A stretch of DNA of 64,000 nucleotides from Caprimulgus europaeus (taxonomy: Eukaryota > Chordata > Aves > Caprimulgiformes > Caprimulgidae). A model generated the notes under the pieces. That model was not told where the DNA came from, ran no database searches, and worked only from the letters and a program-made list of their open reading frames with translations. Every line of letters starts with the position of its first letter. The first letter of the stretch is position 1. The position numbers and the translations under genes were made by a program. The stretch covers positions 34,353,295-34,417,294 of the forward strand of contig OU015524.1 in assembly GCA_907165065.1 (NCBI GenBank), given 5' to 3'. Shown piece by piece: positions 20,951-34,455 of this stretch.

Positions 20951-23900
20951 GCCTAGAGATCAGCTGGGCTTTGTCTGCGGTGGTCCCCAGCCCTCTCCCG
21001 AGGAGCACCCCTTCGGCTGGGCTGTGGAGGAATCCCGCAGCCCCTGTCGTGCGGCCCTCCTCCCTTGTGCTGCATAGGGACGCTCGGCACCCTGGCACGG
21101 GTTTGGGTGGGAGACCAGTGGGGCCTGTGCCAGGTCCAGCAGAGCCAGCAGGGAGAGGCAACCCAGGCAACGTGGCACAGAGCAGACCCGCCAGAGGAAG
21201 CCAGCTTCCACTTGCTATGGGGCCACGAGCAACTGGAAGGTGGTGCGGGAGCAAATCAAGCCCCCCCACCGTCTCTTCCCCTATAGATAAAGCAACGTTT
21301 CCTCCCCAGTGGGGAAGGTTTGGCTGTGTGAGGTGGTACGTAAGCGAGACCCAAAGCGAGATTAGCTCTGCAGGGCAAGGCCTGGAGATGGCTGTGTCAG
21401 GGCCACAGATGCTGCTCAGCTGAGCAACCCCAGAACTTTGTTCTCGGCTGAAAATTGCCTTGCTTTGCCAACCCGCCTGCCCAGGCACAGCTTTCGGCAC
21501 AGTTGTGACGCATGCCCCGCTGCGAGGCTGCCCTCCTGAGCCTCTGTGACAGAGGCAAGTGTTTCTCTGAATGAGGGGGGGCTTCCCACATCCGTAATGC
21601 CCTCTCAAGGGCAGAGGCATCACACTGGAGGTGTTTGGTTTGGCTTCTGGTAACTGCTTTCAGCTAATCATGTCTCTTTCCTGTTGTACATTCCCTCATT
21701 CCCTCAACGGAAGATTTTCATCATGAGTGCACACAGAGAGTATGAGCAAAGCATGCTCACAGCTGAGCAGGGCAAAGCTTTGCCCCAAGCCCGGGCTGAA
21801 GTTTAATACTGGGTCACGTTGCAAGAGGAAGAGAAACTAAGAGGCACTGACACGAGCAAGCACATGTCTTCAGTAGCAGGAGCAGTGAGGAGGCTCTGTC
21901 CTTGCCTGGCAGAGCACATCTGGTTCTGAGGCTGAAGATGAGCTGGGAGCCAGCCTGAATGTTTACTTCCTGGTTAGGAAGGAGCCTGTGCATCTGCTAA
22001 TTAGTTCATTAATGCCTACTGTGGGATCTGCTCCGAGGATTGGCTGGAGGTCTGGCTGCAAGCAAGGTTAGACTAAACCCAGCCTCCCACGCTCCCCAGT
22101 GGGGCGCCTGGATACTGCTTTCTGGTCTTGTCCTATCTTCAGGCTGGCTCTGGGGTTCCTTGCCATGGAGGACTTCACCTTCTTTCCCAGCTGTAACGCT
22201 AGAGCCAAGGTGCCCATGGAGAGAGAGACGGGGTCTTTTAGGCCGAGCTGTGGAAATAATGCTTCAGAAAAGCCCCCCAGGATAGCCCGTCACTGTGTGT
22301 CCAGGGCTCCCCACTCGCTGTTCTTTAGTGAGCCAGGTAGATGCAGCTGCGTGGAGATGCTTTTGCTGCTTGGGGCTGTTTTGTAAGGTGTCTGAGCCCT
22401 TTGCTTGTCAGACTTGCTTGGCCAGAGCCTAATGCAAGCATCTCATTAACTAGGGAAACATTAATCGGTGGTGCCTTGGTTACTGTGGGCAGGAGAGGCT
22501 CTTGGAGAGCTCTCCAAGCAGTTGCGCTTGTTCTCTTGTTTTTTCTCACTCACAGTGCTGTTCAGAACAGGAAATCTGTAAAGAGCAAGGGAGGGAGTGA
22601 AGTCTGCCAGTGGTGCAGCTTGTACAGCTCAGGGCTGGCCATGGCCGTGCAGGGAGCTGGCTTTCCTGGGATCAGCTCCCACCACTGGGAAAAAAACCTA
22701 TTCTTGTGGTTAGAGTGGCAAGGCTGTGGATTTCTGCCTCTGCTATTCCTGTCTCTCCTCCTGACCCTGCGGCAGAGGTAGGCGGCATTTATATTTAGAA
22801 ATGCTGAACATCCACCACTCGGGGTTGATGCAAATGGGCACTGTGATGCCCAGCCTGAGCAACTCATTGAATTGCCACTGGTTTTGCATGCAAAAACAAG
22901 CTGGGGCTGATAGTAATGCTAAAGCCTAAGGAAAAGTTGCTCATCCTGTGACAGAAGGGCTCCAGAAAAAAGGGATCAGATGGCCACAGGCTGCATCCCT
23001 TTCATCCAGCCAGGCAAACCCATCGACTTCTTTTCATCTCCATCAGCGGCACATTTCCTTGTGTGCCTTGCTTGAGTGTCTGCCACAAAACAGCTCCAGG
23101 CTGAGAATTAAAATCATACTATCATTATCTTTCAGAAGATAACACCACTTTCAACACCACTTTCCTGTAATTGTAATTCTGAAAATACAAATAGTTCAGG
23201 GGTTTTAGCTGAGTAGTTCCTGTTTCCCCAGTTGCCCTGGCTGGTACAGAGCAGAGAGGAGCACTGGGCTCACACAAATGGCGCTGGCAAAAGTCTTGGC
23301 TCTCTGTCTGGCAGAAGTCTTGGCTGTCCACAGCTCCCTTGGGCTTGCCCACCTGTGCCACCTGGAGGTGTGCCTGTGAGTGGGCTGTGTTTGTCAGCCT
23401 GGCACTTGTGGGGAAAGTGTACAAGGTGGAGACAGAGGCGAGGAGCATGTGCTTGGGTGGTTGGAGCGTCACAGAGTCCTCCTTGGATACCTTTCTGCCT
23501 GCCTCCACCAGAGAAAATCATTAGCCCGGGCAGGGTGAAGCAATGAGGCTAAAACTGGCTCTTCCCGCGCCCCAAATTAGAAGGGGTCTCGCTTCAGGAG
23601 GAAGGAAATTGGCCAACCAGGGAGATGTGGGAGTGATGGCCAGCAAGATGTGTGGGTGCCATCTTCCAAGAATCGTTTGCAAAAGCCTCAGTCGCCCCAC
23701 GCCTCCCCAGTGCCACTGGCAGTCCCTCTGCCTCAGGGAAGTCCGAGCTGCAGTAACAGGCCTCCCACACTTGGGTCCTCGAGGGAGAGCAGCAGAGCTG
23801 GCGTGGTAGGAGAGGAACAGGCAGAAGATGGTGGGTACCCTTAGAGCAGTGATACAGAATCACAGAATGGTAGGGGTTGGAAAGGACCTCAGGAGATCAT

Positions 23901-26900
23901 CTAGTCCAACCCCTCTGCCAAAGCAGGTTCCCTACAACTGGTTGCACAGGAAAGCGTCCAGGCAGGTTTTGAACATCTCCAGAGATGGAGACTCCACAAC
24001 CTCTCTGGGCAGCCTGTTCCAGTGCTCTGTTACCCTTACACCCTTACGTATCCTGCTTATTCCACAGCAGGGTAGAGAGCAAGCCCTGTGTGCTCAAGCT
24101 CAAGCAGTCTCCTCCAAGCATCCATCTTTTCCTTGTGAACCAAGTGGTCTCCTCCAAGCATCTGTTTCTTCCATGTAAACCAGCTCCTTTACTGCTGAAT
24201 TGAGTCCCAATGGGACTGCTCTGCATGGTAGTGAAGAGAGGGGCTTTCCAGCTGCAGGCATGGCTAGCTCTGAGCAGGCTGCAGGCAGCTTTGTCACTGT
24301 GGCCCAGCCTCTGGACAAGCTCAGCCTTTGTTTGGATGCACTGAGGAAAACCCCTCCTTCCTGGCCTCACCAGGCAGATGCAAGAGTCCAGTGTCCTGGG
24401 AAAGGGGTGGGTGTGGGACCGGCTCCTTTGAGATGGGATGGGGTGTGATGGGATCGACTGTTGCCTGTTGCATTCCAGGACAAGGGAAAACCTCCCCATT
24501 TGCTTGGGCTTGTGGCAGCCTCTGCCAGCTCTGGATAGGCTGAGTTGATTCATCACTGTGAGAAATTAGGCTGAGCTTCCTCTCTCTAGGACTATATATT
24601 CTGTCTTAAACTTAAAAACTTGTTTCCCTTTCTGCCCAGGCTGCTTCTTGGGCCATGCAGCAGTTTATGCCATTGGTACCTGATGCTATGGTGATGGGCC
24701 CCTTGGGCAGCTGGGTAGAGCACATCCAGGCTTGCTCTGGGCCCTCCGGCCATGCCATGCTGCGAAAGGCTGGGGGCTGCACCTCTGCAGGAGGGTGGCT
24801 GTCTTCTGTACAGGGCTCCGTATGCAAAGCAGTGTGGTTCCTCTCCAGGGGCGAAGATCGGGGGTCCCCAGGTCAATCACGGGGGAGACATCTCAGCCTC
24901 CTTCAGATGGAAAATGGGACCGAGCGGTTTTGGTTGGGTGTGTGTTTCGGGGAGGGAGGGGAGCAGAGGAAGCCTGACTTCCTCCTTCCACCAGAGACAA
25001 GTGCTGCCCCATCTGCTGATAAGAAATCACGTGCCAGTGACTTGTGGGCTGAGATGCCTTAACGAGGGCCTGGGGACAGTTAATCAAGTAAAATTGGGGC
25101 CCCACGGGAGCTGGTGTTCTGAGCTCTCCTCCACGTGATGGTAGCAAAGGGACCTTCCCTGCTGAGTCCTTGCCTGCGTGGGTAGGTACTGAGCACAGAG
25201 GCTCATCTAGCAGAGTCAAGAGCCACTTCTAACCGTTCACCAGCGGGTGCCAACCCTCCCATCTCATGTAGCCCCTGTGCTAGAGATCTTCCCCACGCAG
25301 GGGAATACAGGTTATCCCCATTCAGCATGCCTGCTCTGGTGTGGCTGCTTGCTTGGTGGTTGCCCCACTGAACAGGGGTGTCACTGAACCCCCATGCCCC
25401 TGGATCCCAGCATATGTGTTTGGGGAAATGCTTGGCATGTGACAGCAAAGGGAAACCACTGTGAAAGAAGAAGAAAGAAGCAGAGGACTGGAGAGAGACA
25501 GTTTTAGGAGAAGGATTAAAGAAGTGTGGTGCAGAGAGCACACCTGGTCGCTGGTCAGGCTGGGAGCTCCCTGCTCGGCTGGGCTGCACTGGGCTGTTGC
25601 TGGCTGCCCAGCAGCAGGATGGCCACAGTTAATGGGAAGCAGGGATGGCCTTGGTTTTTCCAGAAGCACTTTGGAAAGTTCCTTGCCCAGTTGCCAGGGG
25701 AGTTCAAGTGCATCCTGGTTTGCTCCCTAGTACGCTGCTGTTGTGGGGCAGAGAAGAAGATGAGTCCTAATGTGGTGCTGGCCAGAGGGAGAAGGGAACC
25801 TGCTGTGTCCACCTCCCCGTGCCTGGACTCTCAGCCCTTCCTCTGTGCATGCTGAGGAGTTTGGTGAGCAGAGGAGGGCTTGGTGCCCCTCCAAGCAAGG
25901 GCAGGCAGCTCTGCACAGGCTCCTTTAGGATGCCCCAGAAGCTCCTGACTGCTACAGGGATCACACGTGTACAGCCTTGGCATAAGGTGGGTAAGTCCTG
26001 GCAGCTCTCTGAGATCGTGCGGGCAAGATGAGATTTTTTTCTTCCTGTTCGGATGACTTCAGCCTGGCCTGGAGGAAGTTTCTTCAGACTTTCCACCTCC
26101 GTAAGTTTGCCTTGGAGCTGGGAAGAGGCACAGGGAACTTCAGCACAGAGGAGGGGAAAGAATGGCTGGAAATTTCCATGTCCCGGGATGCAGAAGCCTA
26201 ATGCCTGGCTGTAACAGGTTGGTCGAGGTGGTGAGGGCTTCAGGTCCTTGCACTCAGCAGGCAGGCTTGAACTCAGCTAAATTAACAAAGAAAGTTTTGA
26301 TTTTTGTTGGTTTGGGGTTTTTTAAATACCGTGTGGATAAACGAGGAGTCAGATGTGACTGTGTAGGAAGAGAGGCCGTGGGGTCTGAGCTGTGAGAGTG
26401 GTTACTGGTTGCCTCTCAGGGAGGTGCGTGGGATGCTCTCTGCCTCCTGGAGATGGGAAACCCCTCTGACTGTGGCAGATACAGGGCTGAAGCGGGGCCC
26501 ACGTCTGGTGCCTCATTAAAGGAAAATCCTGAGGCAGCGAGGGTATGCGCACGGGACTGTAAATGATTGTTAGGGTGTGTTGTACTGACTCTGGCAAAGT
26601 CCAGGCACTGCTCTTGCAAGACACTGTTCTGAAAGTTGACCTAAAGTTATCTCTGTGTGTGCGGAAACTGTAGAGCATATTTTCCTCCTGGTGAGCAAGA
26701 ATGGGAATTTACTCCATTTGAAATTGAGTTGTCACAGCCAATGGACCTTTCGGGACGTTTGCTGCTTTTATTGCAATCGTTCATCTCGCTTCTCAGCCCA
26801 TGTCTGACACTGGCTCCATCTGCCTGGGATGGGCTGACCTGCTTTCGGGTTTGGCTCATCCCTGCAGCGATGGTAGCACAGGACAGACCCCTTGTTTTGC

Positions 26901-29900
26901 AGGCGGCAGTCCGCGTGCATCTGATGTTTAGTGTTTGTGCAATCCAGGACCCACCACCTGCTCAGAAATGGAGCAAAACGCTCAAACGTGTGGGTGCAGA
27001 GTCTAGAGGATGTAAAGCCAAGGAGTGCAGTATGTGAGTGAACCAAGTTACCTTCACCTCCCCACCCCCTTCTCTTCCTCCCCACCTCACTGAAAAACGA
27101 GGCACCCACAGCCCTCTGACAGTGCCTCCCCTGCCAGTTCACCTCCAGCACTCCTCGTCTGCCAGCACCCAGACCAGACCCTCTGCAGAGCACCACAGGA
27201 AAGGTGGAGGTTGTCTCCCCTGCTCACGCGTCACTTCCCACCCCTCTGCTTGGGAAGCAGCTGCTGCTTAGGCTGGAGATCAGGGGGACTGAACCCAATG
27301 ACTGAAGGGGCGTTGCCCAAGGAAGTGGAGAAGAAACCTGTAGAACAGTAGACCCAGGGCAGGAGCAGAGGACATGAGGATGACCCTACAGCTGCCTGGG
27401 ATCTGCTGCTCCTCTGGAGCTGCCAGAGGGCGGGTGGCATGGTTTTATGGAGCCAGGCAGCACCACGTTGGTATGCAGGGAGGGAGGGAGCCGGGCTGGG
27501 CTGGCGCAGGGCTGCAGGGCAGGACAGAGCTGTGCTTGCTGAGCCTGCTGGCAGAGGTTCATGCTGATGGCTGAGGAAGCGGTTAGCAGCACAGGTTACA
27601 GGGCTGGAACAGGAGAGAGGGGTAAGTGTGGAATTCCCCTGCTGTTTTCCTCCTCCCTCACTCTCCTCTATTGCTGCTGGGGCCGTTTCCTCCCCTGAAC
27701 AAGTTTATCTTGTGTGAGTTGTTTGTATGGTTTCCTACTGCTCTGCTCAGCCAAAATAAGGAGCCAGGAGCAAACTGTTCCTGCTACAGACAGGGGCCTT
27801 ATCTAGAAAGGGAGAAAAATTTGTCAAAGCAGTAGAATTCTGCATGCTGGATCCTTGTCCTAGTTGCTTCTGGAGTGAGATGGTGAAGGGAGGGGCTGCT
27901 TTGAGGACAAGGTGTCTTGTTCCACAGATGAGGCGATCTGCATGGTCAGCCCCTTTTCTGGAGGGAGGGAAGAGGATAGCCGAGGAACTGGTGGGACTTC
28001 ATCAGTTCTGCTGTGTGTCAGAGCTGGACGTCACCCTTACCCTTACTCCTTGCCTCCAGTTGCAGGCATCCTCAGACATGGGCACTTTTTCTATCAGGTG
28101 CTTAAGGTCACTCAGAAGCCTGGGAGATGGACAGCACTGTGGAAATGGGTGTTCTTCTGTGCCTAAACTAGGACGACCTTGGGCACGGCAGTGCTCCGCG
28201 TTCAGACCTGGGCACATCCCCAGGGACAGCCCTGACCCCTCTGCTCCAGGACCGTTATCTCTCTGCTGATAGGTAGATCACCTGGTGCCAGGGATGCCCT
28301 GTGCCTGTCAGACCTTTGTGATTCAGAGTGCTAAGGAGTTCCCTTGTGCCAGGATGGAGCTAGTGAGCAAGTGGAGAAGCTTGAGAACGAGCCCAGCAGT
28401 CTGGCCTACTAGGCTGGCCACGTTTGCCCTGCCCACAGCTCCTCCATCCCTGCCCTTTCCAAAACTCCCTCTTGCCCTTTCCAAAAGTCCCCGCTGGGCA
28501 CCCACCCCCATGGCTGCCGGCAGGAGTATGGGAGGGAAGGCAGAGGAGAGGCGTGCAGGCAGCCGGGGGAAGGACAAGGGTCCGAGTGTGGCAGGGTGGA
28601 GAGCTTGTTCTGGCAAAGGCACGGGGCTGTGGCTGGGTGAGAAGTCTGGCAGCGAGCGGGTGTCTCTCCATGGCCGTGCCCTGGCTCTGGGGCTGGGCTG
28701 TGAGCGCTGCGTGCAGCAGCCCGTCAGCGGCTGGACCGTGCGGCTGCCATGGCAGAGAGAGGTGTGCTTGTAGCCTTGGCTGGAAGAAAGTGGTGACTGG
28801 CACCATGCCTGCACCTCAGGTCTCCTGGGCGTAGGAGGTTTCCCAGGTTAGCAAGAGACAATGCCAGTTCCTAGTCGGCATCCCTGGCTGTGGCACGGAG
28901 TGCCTCGGTGCATACATGCCCTTGGTGGGCTCATCCCAGGCCCCTGGCCTCGCTGCGGTTCCCCCGAATCGCTCAGGGCTCTCGCAGCCATTTCGGGAAG
29001 CTGAGGGCTGGCAGTGAGGAAAAGGGGGAACAAATGCAGAAGTGAAAGTGCAGGAGGAGTCTGCGCCCAGGTGGAGAAGGAAGAGGGAGGGAGGGAGGGA
29101 GGGAGGGAAAGCTGTCCTTCAAAGGAGGCATGTCCCAGCTTCAAGGTGAAAGCCTGGGCTCTGGCCGGGTGGGGATGGTCAACTCAGTCACCTCCACAGC
29201 GTAAGTGCCCAGACTTGCTTGGCATCAGCTGAGCCCCAAGTGGCTCCACCGCCTTGTTGAGCTGCAAAGCCACCCAAGCCAGCAGCAGCAGAGGGCTGTC
29301 TGGGGTTTCCACCTCCCCCTGGTGACTGCCCCACTTGTCCCCGTGTGATGGTGCGGCATGGCGTGGGTTGTGGCAGAGGGGCTGGGGGGATTCCTGGGGA
29401 CACGGGGGCTTGCTGTGGTGGGACATGACCCTGGGCACTGCTCTCTCCCCTGGGAGCCCAGCGTGGCTCTGGAAAGTGAAAGCAGCAGAGGTTTAAAGTT
29501 CAAGACAATTGCTTTGGAAAGTCCCTTGTCTGAGCAGTCTTATCTCTGCCTACCTGAAAAAGGCACATCCCATGGCCTCCTCCCGCACGTGGCGCCTGGG
29601 AGCGGGTTTGGAGAAACAGGGGCTGTCCCTGCAAGCGGGCAAAGGACACCTCGGCGCAGGTGCTGCTGTGGGGACTGGGGGCCTGATGCAAAACCCATCA
29701 GGGAACCTCCCTGCCTGGATCATCCCTGGGCTGGGGCCAGTGAGAGCTGGCAGAGGGTGGGGGTATTCTTTTGGCTGGTCCCCCAGCTCTGCCCCCTTGC
29801 TCCTGCCCCCTGCTAGCCTGGCCTGTGCCCCTTGGCTGTGCCCCTGCCCCATGGTCTGCTCAGGGTAGCCGGACCCTGCCCGTGGGGCCTCGCGGCTGGG

Positions 29901-32900
29901 CTCTGTCCCAGCTCGCAGCCCCCTCCCCTGCCCCGGGGAGCATTGGCAGCGAGGGGGCACCCCATGGCAGTGCGGAGGCAAATGTGGGTGGCCTCTCCTG
30001 CCAGTGGGGAATTCCCTGCCGCAGCATGACCCGGGGCTTCCCTGTGGACACAGCCTCTCCTGGCAGGCACAGCCTCTTCCTGGCAGCAGGATGAAGAGGA
30101 ACCGGCTTGTTTTGCCACCAAAAATGGGACTCAGCTGGGGTCCCAGGTGCTAGTTTGACCCTTGGGCAGCATTTGGAAAGAGGTGGATAAAGTCCATTTT
30201 GGGCAACTGGCCCTTGGGCTTCTCAGCACAGTCATGTCTCCCCTGCAGCTGGTGAGAAGGCAGCCCCAGCCCCACTTTTGCAGCACTTTAAGGCCAAGTC
30301 TTGCCTTCCCACTTGTGGAGGGATGCTCTCCATCCCTGACATCACAGGTAGCATCCCAAAGCTGGGCTGTCTGATAAGTGGGCTGTCTTGCCGGGGCTGG
30401 CAGAGCTCTTGCCTCTGTCCTTCAGCCATGTCCACCTCCACCAAACAGCCTGGGTGGCAGGAGCCTGCTTAGAGCCTGTCCTTCTATTTGGAGCTGATCC
30501 CTGCTGGAGGTAAATGCCATCCAGGGGCCCCAGCGCAGCAGTGAGGAGGTGGCAGGAGGCTCAGCTCATGTCTGCCATGCTTTGCAGAGCAGGAGCTGCT
30601 GCCTGCTCGTCACTGCTGCCCGCCACAGCTGGGGCTGGCCCGGGGAGGCTGCCCTGCAGTGGGGTCTGGTCTCTCTATGCAGGGGCACATGGGAACCCAG
30701 CATGTCGGTGGAGGGGGCTGGAAATTCCCTCTCAGCTCTGCCTCCATCGCGCTCTCACTTCTGTTCTGACTGTGCGGGGCTGGTGTCAGACCTGGCTGGA
30801 AATAAAACCTCTGCTTGAGCTGGGGGACTCCAGGCTGCCCAGCCCTCCCCCCTCCATGGCTGTGGGGGACACAGTTCTGAGGATGTAGGCTCCCTGATGG
30901 TCACCAAGCTCCACCAGCCACACCTCCGGCATCCCTCTGCACCAGCGGGCTGTGTGCCAGCCCTGCTGAGCCAGTGCCAGAAGGGAAGGATGTGGGGGAG
31001 AGAAGAGGAAATTGGTGCGGGCCCGTAGATCGGCTGGCACGGGGACTGTGCTGCACAGGTGATCTTGGACCCGCGCCGGGCTCCTGCCCAGCTTTGGCTG
31101 CCTGCCTTTGCAGAGGGGAAAGCAGAAGTGTGGTGTGCAGCCAGCACGGGGAACTGGAATTCCCCGGGCAGCTGCCAGAGCCCAGACCTCCCTCCACAGC
31201 CACCAAACCCAGCCCCCGGGCTCTGCAAAATGCATCCCAGGCTCTTCAGACCTGCCCCAGTTGGGGGCCTGGCTTTGGGCAGCTCCATGCATGCTGTGAA
31301 GTCCAAGGGAGGACCCTGTGGTGCTTAGCAGGGTCAGGAGGTTTCATTCCCCATGGGGGGACAGAGTGAAGGACTGCCGTGGGGAGCTTTAGGCATGTTT
31401 CTGCTTTGCCCTGCTGCTGAGTTTCCCCAGGGAGTGGGCAGGATGGAGGAGCTCTGAGCTGGTGGGAAGGGAAAGAGAGCGGGAGAGGCAGGGAGGTTAT
31501 TCCTCCATGCGGTGGTGGAAGATCTCTGCTCCTGAACATGGTACTTGGGACTCATTTTTCTTTTTTTCTTTTTCTTTTTTTCTTTTTTTTTTCCTGCCCT
31601 GTTCCCTTTATCCCTCTGTAGGTTGGTTCACCTAGCCATTATCCACTGCGTTCCAGCTGTGGCACTCTGCTGCATTGCTCAGCTGCCCAGGGAGGCGCTG
31701 GAGATCCAAAATGATCTTTTCCAGGTATGCAGAGGATGTTATAGGCAGAAGATGGGAGGAAGACAGGTTCTGCAGGCTGCTCCCAGGATAGATGCCCAAT
31801 CCATCTGCCCTTTCCCCAGGACCCTCCACCTGCTTCCTCCAGGGTGTGGTGAAGGTCCCATGTGAGCAGCCCCTCTTCAGAGAGGAAGAAGGGTGTGGGA
31901 GATATGCTGAGGGGTGTGGCAGCTCCCAGCACAGCAGAGTGAAAGGGTCCTTTATGAGGCCTCAGGATGCTGCAGACAGCCCTGGAGGGTAGAGCAGGCA
32001 TGGCTTCAATGTGGCAGGGTAGATACCCTGGGAGAGTGAGATCTGCCCCTGCGAGTGATCCTTGAGCTGAGGTGCCGGGGGGCAGCAAGCCGTTTCCACC
32101 CCCCAGTGTCAGCCATGCTTAGCCCACTACAGGGACGGGCTCCTGCCCGGCAGCTTGCCCATGCTGCCATCCTGGCTCCTGTAGGCTGCTGTGGCTCATC
32201 ACACATGGTGTCCTGTGGGGTATCCCCCTCTTTCCTAATTTCTGTCCCCATCTCCTCTCCAGACTCCGCTCCACCTCGCTGTGTACCTGGAGCAGCCCAG
32301 CGTGATCCAGGCGCTGATCCACAAAGGGGTGAACCCCGGGCTGCAGGACCACAATGGCAACACCCCGCTGCACCTGGCCTGCGAGCAGCAGTGCCTGCAG
32401 TGTGCCCAGCAGCTGCTGCAGGGCACAGCCCCGCCGGAGGGCATGGCCCAGCCCCATGGGCACCGCCAGGACCTGCAGCTCCAGAACTGGCAAGGTGAGA
32501 CCTGGGGGCAGCCCGCTGTGGAGCCGGTGGCTGGGTTGGGGCAGAGACCGTGTGCTGTGTATGCAGGGATGTGGGAGCGCAGCAGGGCAGGCGTGGGGCC
32601 AGGGTTGGCAATGCCTCAGGGTGGTCTGGGCTGACTGTCTCTCTCCTGCTTCCCCACCCCAGGCTTGGCTTGTCTGCACATCAGCACCTTGAAGGGGAAC
32701 ATCCCAATGATGTCTCTGCTGCTGGAGTGCGGCGCCAACATTGATGTCAGGGTAAGGCTGGGGGCATGGTGAGATGTTCATGGTGCCTGGCTCCCTTGGG
32801 CACTCTTTTCAGCCTTGGGCACGCACTGCTGGGTGGTGGGGCTTGAAGGCACTGAATTTCGAGGGAGAAGAGAGGAAAGGTCCTTGCGGGGCTGTTGGGT

Positions 32901-34026
32901 GCTATGATTGCAATTGGGGTGCGGATTGCCCCCTTTGCACCCTGTCAAGGTGGTGCAGGTGGGTGCTGTGGGGCCCGTCTGAGGGGACCCTGCACCCATG
33001 CCATTGTTGCCTGCGGGTTGCAGGAAGGCACAAGTGGGAAGACCCCGTTGCACCTGGCCGTGGAGTGCCACAACCGCAAGGCTGTCCAGTTCCTGCTGCG
33101 CAGCGGGGCGTACGTGGATGCCCAGATGTACAACGGGTGCACCCCGCTCCACCTGGCCGTGGGCCGCAAGGATGCTGCCATCGCCGCCATCCTCTCGCAC
33201 TCTGGGGCTGACACCCTGCTGAGGAACATGGAGAACGAGACGGCCCAGGACCTGGCTGACGGCAATGATGATGTGAGTCTGCAAGGGGATGAAAGAAAGA
33301 TGGAAATGAAGCAAGGAGTTGGGATAGGGCAGCAAGAATAGTCACCACCACGGGTCCAGCGGCGAGGCGACGGTGAAGGGGCGGGTGAGGAGGTCTCAGT
33401 AGCTTGTTCCTGCAGTGGTGCAGCGTGGCGTGGTGCGGTCAGGCAGTCAGGTGGTCATCCTCTCTGTCCCTCTTCTTTCTCTTTCTCCCCTGCTTGCTGT
33501 TGCCCATGCAGGTCTTCCTTAAGTACCCCTTCGAGGGCTATGGTTACCATAGCAATGGCACGTCTCTTTGTGCCCCCCAGCACTAGGGCAGGGACATGTC
33601 CGGGCAGAAGACCTCCTGCGGGCAGGGCATTTCACAAGTGGGCAGGGCATCTTCACAAGTCGTTTCCAAAACCCATTGGTCTTGTGAAAACAATCTTGCC
33701 AACGATCTTGCAAACAGTCTTTGAGACAAGACAATAGTGCTGTTCCTCACACTCCCATAGGGTGCAGGCAATGGCTCTGGGGGCCCATGGGTGCCTGTCA
33801 CCTTGAGCCCTAGGGAAAGGCCAGCCAGGGTTTCTTGGCACTTCCCCAGGGAGATGGGTGGGAGGCTGCGGGGATGGGGGGGCCAGGTCTGGGCCTCTGC
33901 CCCAGCCTGATGGAGACATGACCTTGGATCCTTACATGTCCACACCCTTGGCCTTTGCAGCTCCTCGCCTTGCTGCCCTTCGATGACCTGAAGATCTCAG
34001 GGAAGCCTGTTGTGTGCTCTGAATGA
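20504..34026 (+). CDS. NFKBIE: NFKBIE, I-kappa-B-epsilon
   Basis: Six coding exons: 20504-20835, 31622-31724, 32263-32494, 32663-32751, 33024-33272 and 33961-34026. All junctions are GT-AG and the phases join to 1071 bases, giving 356 residues. I-kappa-B-epsilon binds NF-kappa-B dimers, mainly RelA and c-Rel, and holds them in the cytoplasm until IKK marks it for destruction. The IKK phosphodegron DSGIES is at residues 24-29 (Ser25, Ser29). Ankyrin repeats start at about residue 112 and show repeated TPLHLAV cores. The C-terminus LLPFDDLKISGK matches human. An in-frame TGA six bases before the ATG fixes the start, so the long alternative N-terminus annotated in human is absent. Intron 1 is 10.8 kb. 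Identity is secure. Confidence 0.96.
20836..31621 (+). other. NFKBIE intron 1
   Basis: A 10.8 kb intron that opens with GTGAGTG and closes with an extended T/C tract at 31556-31600 before the TAG acceptor. It contains one CR1 fragment (23854-24045) and a short GGGA run (29084-29108). I recognise no nested gene on either strand. Confidence 0.8.
23854..24045 (-). mobile_element. CR1 LINE 3' end fragment
   Basis: Antisense CR1: ACAGAATCACAGAATGG at the start, then GGTTGGAAAGGACCTCAGG, ATCTAGTCCAACCCC and CTGGGCAGCCTGTTCCAGTG. The element therefore reads on the minus strand, with its 3' end at 23854. It is 5'-truncated and moderately conserved, and lies in NFKBIE intron 1. Confidence 0.93.
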
Positions 34027-34430
34027 GCAGCTGGACTCCTTCAACCCATTGGGCTGCCTCCTCGCTCTGCACTGCTGCCTTCTGGGACCTTGCCTGCCTG
34101 CAGTTCAGTGGGAGCAGAGACACTTTGGGAGACTTATCTCCCCCCTCTCCACTTTGGAAAAGTTTTATTTGCCTCAGGCTGCCTTCCCAGAGGGAAGAAG
34201 GTGGCACTATGAGCACTACACAGGGGGGGCTTTTCTTTTAGTATTTGTGCCCAGCAGCAGGACTGAATTTCCCCTCCGTGCCATGGATCTGACTTGTGGG
34301 GGTCTCCAGCTTACACAAGGAAGGAACAGGAGAGGACTCCTTTTCACACTGCACAGTGGATGGAGCGTTCTCTGGCACCCCCAAACACCATCAGAATAAG
34401 TGTGGAGTGAGGGGAGTTCACACGCGCTCT

Positions 34431-34436
34431 AATAAA
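34431..34436 (+). terminator. NFKBIE polyadenylation signal
   Basis: A canonical AATAAA lies about 405 bases after the NFKBIE stop codon, followed by a T-rich stretch (CATTTGTTTTTG) that could serve as the downstream element. Confidence 0.75.
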
Positions 34437-34455
34437 CATTTGTTTTTGCTGCGGG

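Noticed and set aside
20455-21623. Long open frames on both strands around NFKBIE exon 1 and the start of intron 1
   Set aside because: They run through the exon 1 donor in wrong frames with GC-driven composition; the supported frame is the one starting at 20504.
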